Shown here: positions 61,098 through 64,000 of the stretch, in pieces
Layout of the letters: every line of letters starts with the position of its first letter
Numbering within the stretch: position 1 is the first letter of the stretch
Origin: Pelecanus crispus
Taxonomy: Eukaryota > Chordata > Aves > Pelecaniformes > Pelecanidae
DNA: 64,000 nucleotides
Direction: 5' to 3'
Assembly (NCBI RefSeq): GCF_030463565.1
Contig: NC_134643.1
Coordinates: 121,003,809-121,067,808, forward strand
The notes under the pieces: model-generated
What the model saw: only the letters and a program-made list of their open reading frames with translations
Databases searched by the model: none
Told to the model about the DNA's origin: nothing
Program-made: the position numbers and the translations under genes

Positions 61098-62650
61098 ATC
61101 TATTCTCTTCCTATTGCCAGCCTCTCAACATTGCAACTAAAATGAGATTGAGCATTTTTTAAAGTCATTTACTAAGTGAAAGAAAACATGAAACTTTATC
61201 TTTTGAAACTACATTGACAATTACATGGTCATTATATTACTTGGCAAGCTTTGGGTTTGCTCTGTGTAGTTCTAGAGTGTAACTTTGTATGTGTCAGCCT
61301 TGGAGCTTTTTCTGTGTGGTGATGCCAAGGACAGTTCAGGAAAGTTGTTGGAAAGTATAAACTGTGCACAGATGTTTATTTGTGAGGAAGCTTTCATTCA
61401 GGTATAGAGCAGCCTTCACTCTGATTTATGCCACAGTACCTAATGCCACTCTGCATCTCAAGAAAAGCCTCCTAACAGGTGTTTATGCACAATGACTTCT
61501 ATACCTGGAATTCCTATCTTTTTAAGATTTCTTTTTTCCTGGTAGACAAACCTTAAGAAGCATATATAGCTCTGTAAATGTTTATTTTGTAGATGGGTTA
61601 GGATAACATTGACAGTATGAGGAGATTCTGGCAAGTGCGCTCTGGAACAGCTAATTGCTTCCTGCTGTTCCCATCCCTGTACCAGAGCCAGCTGTTATTC
61701 AATATATGCCTTTGTCTTAGCTCTCCAGTATATAGTTAAGACAACTGGAACAGTGGAGGTGCTGGAGCATACTGTTGTCTTCTCTAAATTTTGTGGGAGG
61801 AATAGCAACATACTGGGAAAGGCAGAAGTTTGAAACTGATGCAATTCTTTGATTAGTGTGCATTGGATCCTCTGGCATCTGAATCCCATATGCTTGTTAA
61901 AATTCATTGCTGTATTGCAACTTACTGTCTTAGCACCTTCAAGCTCACTGCTGTTTGTGGTAAGTTGGAATCAAAGTATTGTGAAAGTTTAAGGACAGAT
62001 TTTTTTTTTTTTGGTTAAGATATTCAGGCACCAAATTCTTTAACTTCAGCGCCTAATTGCCTAAAGTAATCTACAAATGTAATTGTTCTCTGATCACTGG
62101 GACCAGTAAAGATCTATTTCAGAATTTTATTCTTCAGGATACCTTTATGGCTGAACCTGTAGTACACTTTCAATGGCTTGTGCTATAAGTATAAATATAT
62201 AGAAAGTATAATAAGGAAATGAGCTGGAGGGATTTCCTTTATTTACTCTGTGAAGGAGAAATTCAACTACTAAAAATAATCCCTGTTTTTTAGACTTTTA
62301 CATGGCAGTAGATGCATATTGTATACCAATGATGCTTTGTTATTTAGATGTTGTTCTCACACCAGAACTAAGTATTGAACCTCACCACAGAAAACTTTGG
62401 TTTTGCTGGTTTACAAAACATGAAGAATCTTGTACAAGCCAGTGGAATTCTTCATTTCCTACCTCAGAATGTATATTAGCTTTTTGTGTCTTTGTGTGCA
62501 TGTACAGTAGGCAGCAACTAAGCAAAGGACTACTGTAAATACTGCTTTCCAGTTTTATCTTGCAGTGAGACAAAACTTGTTCTTGGTAAGGCTCTCTTTT
62601 TTTTTTTTTTTCTTTTTTTTCCCCCTTCCCCCCCTCCTTATAGGTAACAT

Positions 62651-62658
62651 AGCATTAA
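62651..62658 (+). promoter_or_regulatory. BACH1: miR-155 8mer seed match in BACH1 3'UTR
   Basis: AGCATTAA is the full 8mer target for miR-155-5p (seed UAAUGCU plus A). BACH1 is an experimentally established miR-155 target in mammals. The site overlaps the AATAAA at 62657-62662 by two bases. Confidence 0.65.
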
Positions 62659-62662
62659 TAAA
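62657..62662 (+). terminator. BACH1: Candidate proximal poly(A) signal of BACH1
   Basis: Canonical AATAAA about 1.56 kb after the stop codon. Use of this signal would end the mRNA before the let-7/miR-196 site at 62762-62770. Downstream sequence is A/T-rich without a strong GT element, so use is uncertain. Confidence 0.35.
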
Positions 62663-62761
62663 TATATTTAGACTATTAAGCCACTTATTTAAAACAAAAA
62701 TGAAAAATTTGACAGATTTCAACAGTACTTCTCATAACCAGCACGTAATACAAGTGACTAC

Positions 62762-62770
62762 ACTACCTCA
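62762..62770 (+). promoter_or_regulatory. BACH1: Combined let-7 8mer and miR-196 7mer seed match
   Basis: ACTACCTCA contains CTACCTCA, the perfect let-7/miR-98 8mer target, and ACTACCT, the miR-196 seed (nucleotides 2-8) target. Both microRNA families are reported regulators of BACH1 in human cells, raising HMOX1. Confidence 0.65.
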
Positions 62771-62912
62771 CCTATGGGATTGAAAGTTGATTCAAGTCTC
62801 TAGTGATATCCTTGGATTTTCATCATATATCATTACTTGTTTAAGGGGAAAATTTATGTTAATGGAGCACAGCTTGTATAAACCACAGTGCTTGCAGTAA
62901 TTGAAATTCAGA

Positions 62913-62918
62913 AATAAA
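62913..62918 (+). terminator. BACH1: Candidate BACH1 poly(A) signal
   Basis: AATAAA within CAGAAATAAATACT, about 1.8 kb after the stop. It would retain all three microRNA sites. It is a candidate only. Confidence 0.4.
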
Positions 62919-62940
62919 TACTATAGGGCAGACATCATGA

Positions 62941-64000
62941 GAGTTCTACTGCTTTGGATATATTTTCAGATAATTGAATTGAAATTCTTTTAAATTACTA
63001 TCATTTATATATGTTGATCCTGTAGATGTATTACTTACAAAGCTCTCTGGGTTTTTTCTCCAGCATCTGTATATGCCTGGTTAATTTAATCCTGCCTCCC
63101 TCCTGTGCTGCCACCGTGGGCAGTGTTTTGCTCCTAAGTCTCCATTTTATTTAAAAAGCAAACCAACATGAAACAAACAAAACAGAAACCCCCAAACCTC
63201 TCTACTGTCCATACATAATACCACTTTTAAAGCTAGTGACACTCTGAAATGACGTGGATAATGACATTAAAGCATTGTCCTAATAGTACACATACTCTGA
63301 AATGGAACTCCTTGGGTTAAATGTTTGTTACAAAGGGGTGGAGCATATATGTAGAGAATGACTGTCTGGGAATTTAAACATATCCAGTGGCCCAAACCCC
63401 CAACAGACTTAGCTATGGATGTTGGAAAACAAGGTCAGTGATTACCAGGTTCAGAGGCCAGAATATCCACCAAAGAGTTGTGCTCCACTGCTGCAGTCTG
63501 GTGATCAGCCAGGGTCTGAGTTCTACCCAGCAAATGGTGCAGGGCTTCCAGTGCAGAAATCACAGCTGTCATTGACATATGATAGAATTCATGTCATGTT
63601 TTTAAACCTATGATGAACTTGATGAAGTTTGAGGGTAGGTTTTTGCCTAACCAGCTGCATCTAAATAATTTTTAAAATATTTATTTAATACAGTAGACCT
63701 ACAAGTTGCATGTTGACTTCTGTAGCCTATATCATCAACTTGCAAAAGTTAAGAATGAATGACAATTTTATGACACAGAATTCTCAGGTAAATGTTTTGG
63801 AGTTTGGTTGGATTTTTCAGTAAAGAAATACTCAATTTTGAAATTGTAAAATACTTTGTTAAAGCATGTTTTAAAATACTTTGTTCAGACTATCTTAAAG
63901 CCATAAGAGTATGATGGCAAACAGATTGTAAAATAAACAAATAATTACAACAGTTGATTTTGTATCTTTCATAATTCAGTATTTTCTAAGACTACAATAA
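62941..64000. other. Distal BACH1 3'UTR or downstream intergenic DNA
   Basis: AT-rich sequence with no recognised exon or mobile element. AATAAA at 63932-63937 would give a 3'UTR of about 2.8 kb if used. Open frames of about 60 codons at 63.4-63.6 kb have no recognised homology. Confidence 0.5.

Larger units (their letters stand above)
34900..62940 (+). other. BACH1: BACH1 gene: BTB-CNC-bZIP transcriptional repressor
   Basis: Five exons are supported: noncoding exon 1, then coding exons at 48101-48340, 52116-53507, 55270-55476 and 60636-61097. All introns are GT-AG and all coding junctions are phase 0. The joined frame has 766 codons, against 736 in human BACH1. BACH1 acts in the nucleus as a heterodimer with small MAF proteins on MARE/ARE sites (TGCTGASTCAGCA type), repressing HMOX1, ferritin, NQO1 and other genes; heme binding to Cys-Pro motifs lowers DNA binding and promotes export and degradation. 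Eight Cys-Pro dipeptides are present, at codons 142, 227, 319, 455, 482, 513, 667 and 729. BACH2, the paralogue, is excluded by the agreement with human BACH1 and by MAP3K7CL next door. Confidence 0.97.
61098..62940 (+). other. BACH1: BACH1 3'UTR (minimum extent; may reach further)
   Basis: AT-rich sequence follows the stop codon. AATAAA signals occur at 62657-62662, 62913-62918 and 63932-63937; none lies between the stop and 62657, so the shortest 3'UTR using AATAAA is about 1.6 kb. BACH1 transcripts in mammals have long 3'UTRs, in agreement. A T/C-rich run lies at 62593-62638. Recognisable microRNA seed matches for miR-155, let-7 and miR-196 are listed separately. The final cleavage site is not determined. 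Confidence 0.7.

Noticed and set aside
1..64000. tRNA, rRNA, CRISPR, endogenous retrovirus or bacterial-type systems
   Set aside because: I looked for cloverleaf-like genes, spaced direct repeats, LTR pairs and retroviral gene signatures and saw none that could be supported; the repeats present are CR1 copies and simple sequence.

Overview
The window is vertebrate nuclear DNA and most likely from a bird. It has large GT-AG introns, a TATA-less CpG-island promoter, and several CR1 non-LTR retrotransposon fragments with the typical avian CR1 3' tail (repeats of ATTCTATG). No bacterial or viral genes, CRISPR arrays, rRNA or tRNA genes were recognised. I cannot name the species from sequence alone.

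Layout. Positions 1-5895 are probably the last intron of MAP3K7CL (MAP3K7 C-terminal-like). Its final coding exon is at 5896-6076 (+) and ends in the hallmark C-terminus LRIQYQKRQGSS, with a poly(A) signal 65 bases after the stop. From about 6.2 to 34.4 kb is an intergenic stretch with no convincing gene. It contains CR1 copies (about 11.69, 13.99-14.85 and 24.93-25.29 kb), a good CTCF-type motif near 12.69 kb and some unexplained GC-richer segments. At 34.44-35.58 kb lies a strong CpG island with NRF1, CCAAT and GC-box motifs, which is the BACH1 promoter and noncoding first exon.

BACH1 (+ strand) occupies the rest. Noncoding exon 1 ends at 35032. Intron 1 is 13 kb. Four coding exons (48101-48340, 52116-53507, 55270-55476, 60636-61097) join in phase 0 to give 766 codons: BTB domain, long heme-regulated middle region with Cys-Pro motifs, CNC/bZIP DNA-binding domain, and conserved C-terminal localisation tail. 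A long 3'UTR follows, reaching at least about 62.9 kb and possibly the window edge. The order MAP3K7CL then BACH1 on the same strand matches the human chromosome 21 arrangement as I know it.

Function. BACH1 pairs with small MAF proteins on MARE/ARE elements and represses HMOX1 and other oxidative-stress and iron genes; heme binding at Cys-Pro motifs relieves repression. The most notable regulatory observations are a 16-codon upstream ORF that overlaps the BACH1 start codon out of frame, and a 3'UTR block with a miR-155 8mer overlapping a poly(A) signal, followed about 100 bases later by a combined let-7/miR-196 seed site. I found no evidence of a wholly new biological system; the remaining findings are modest and are labelled so.
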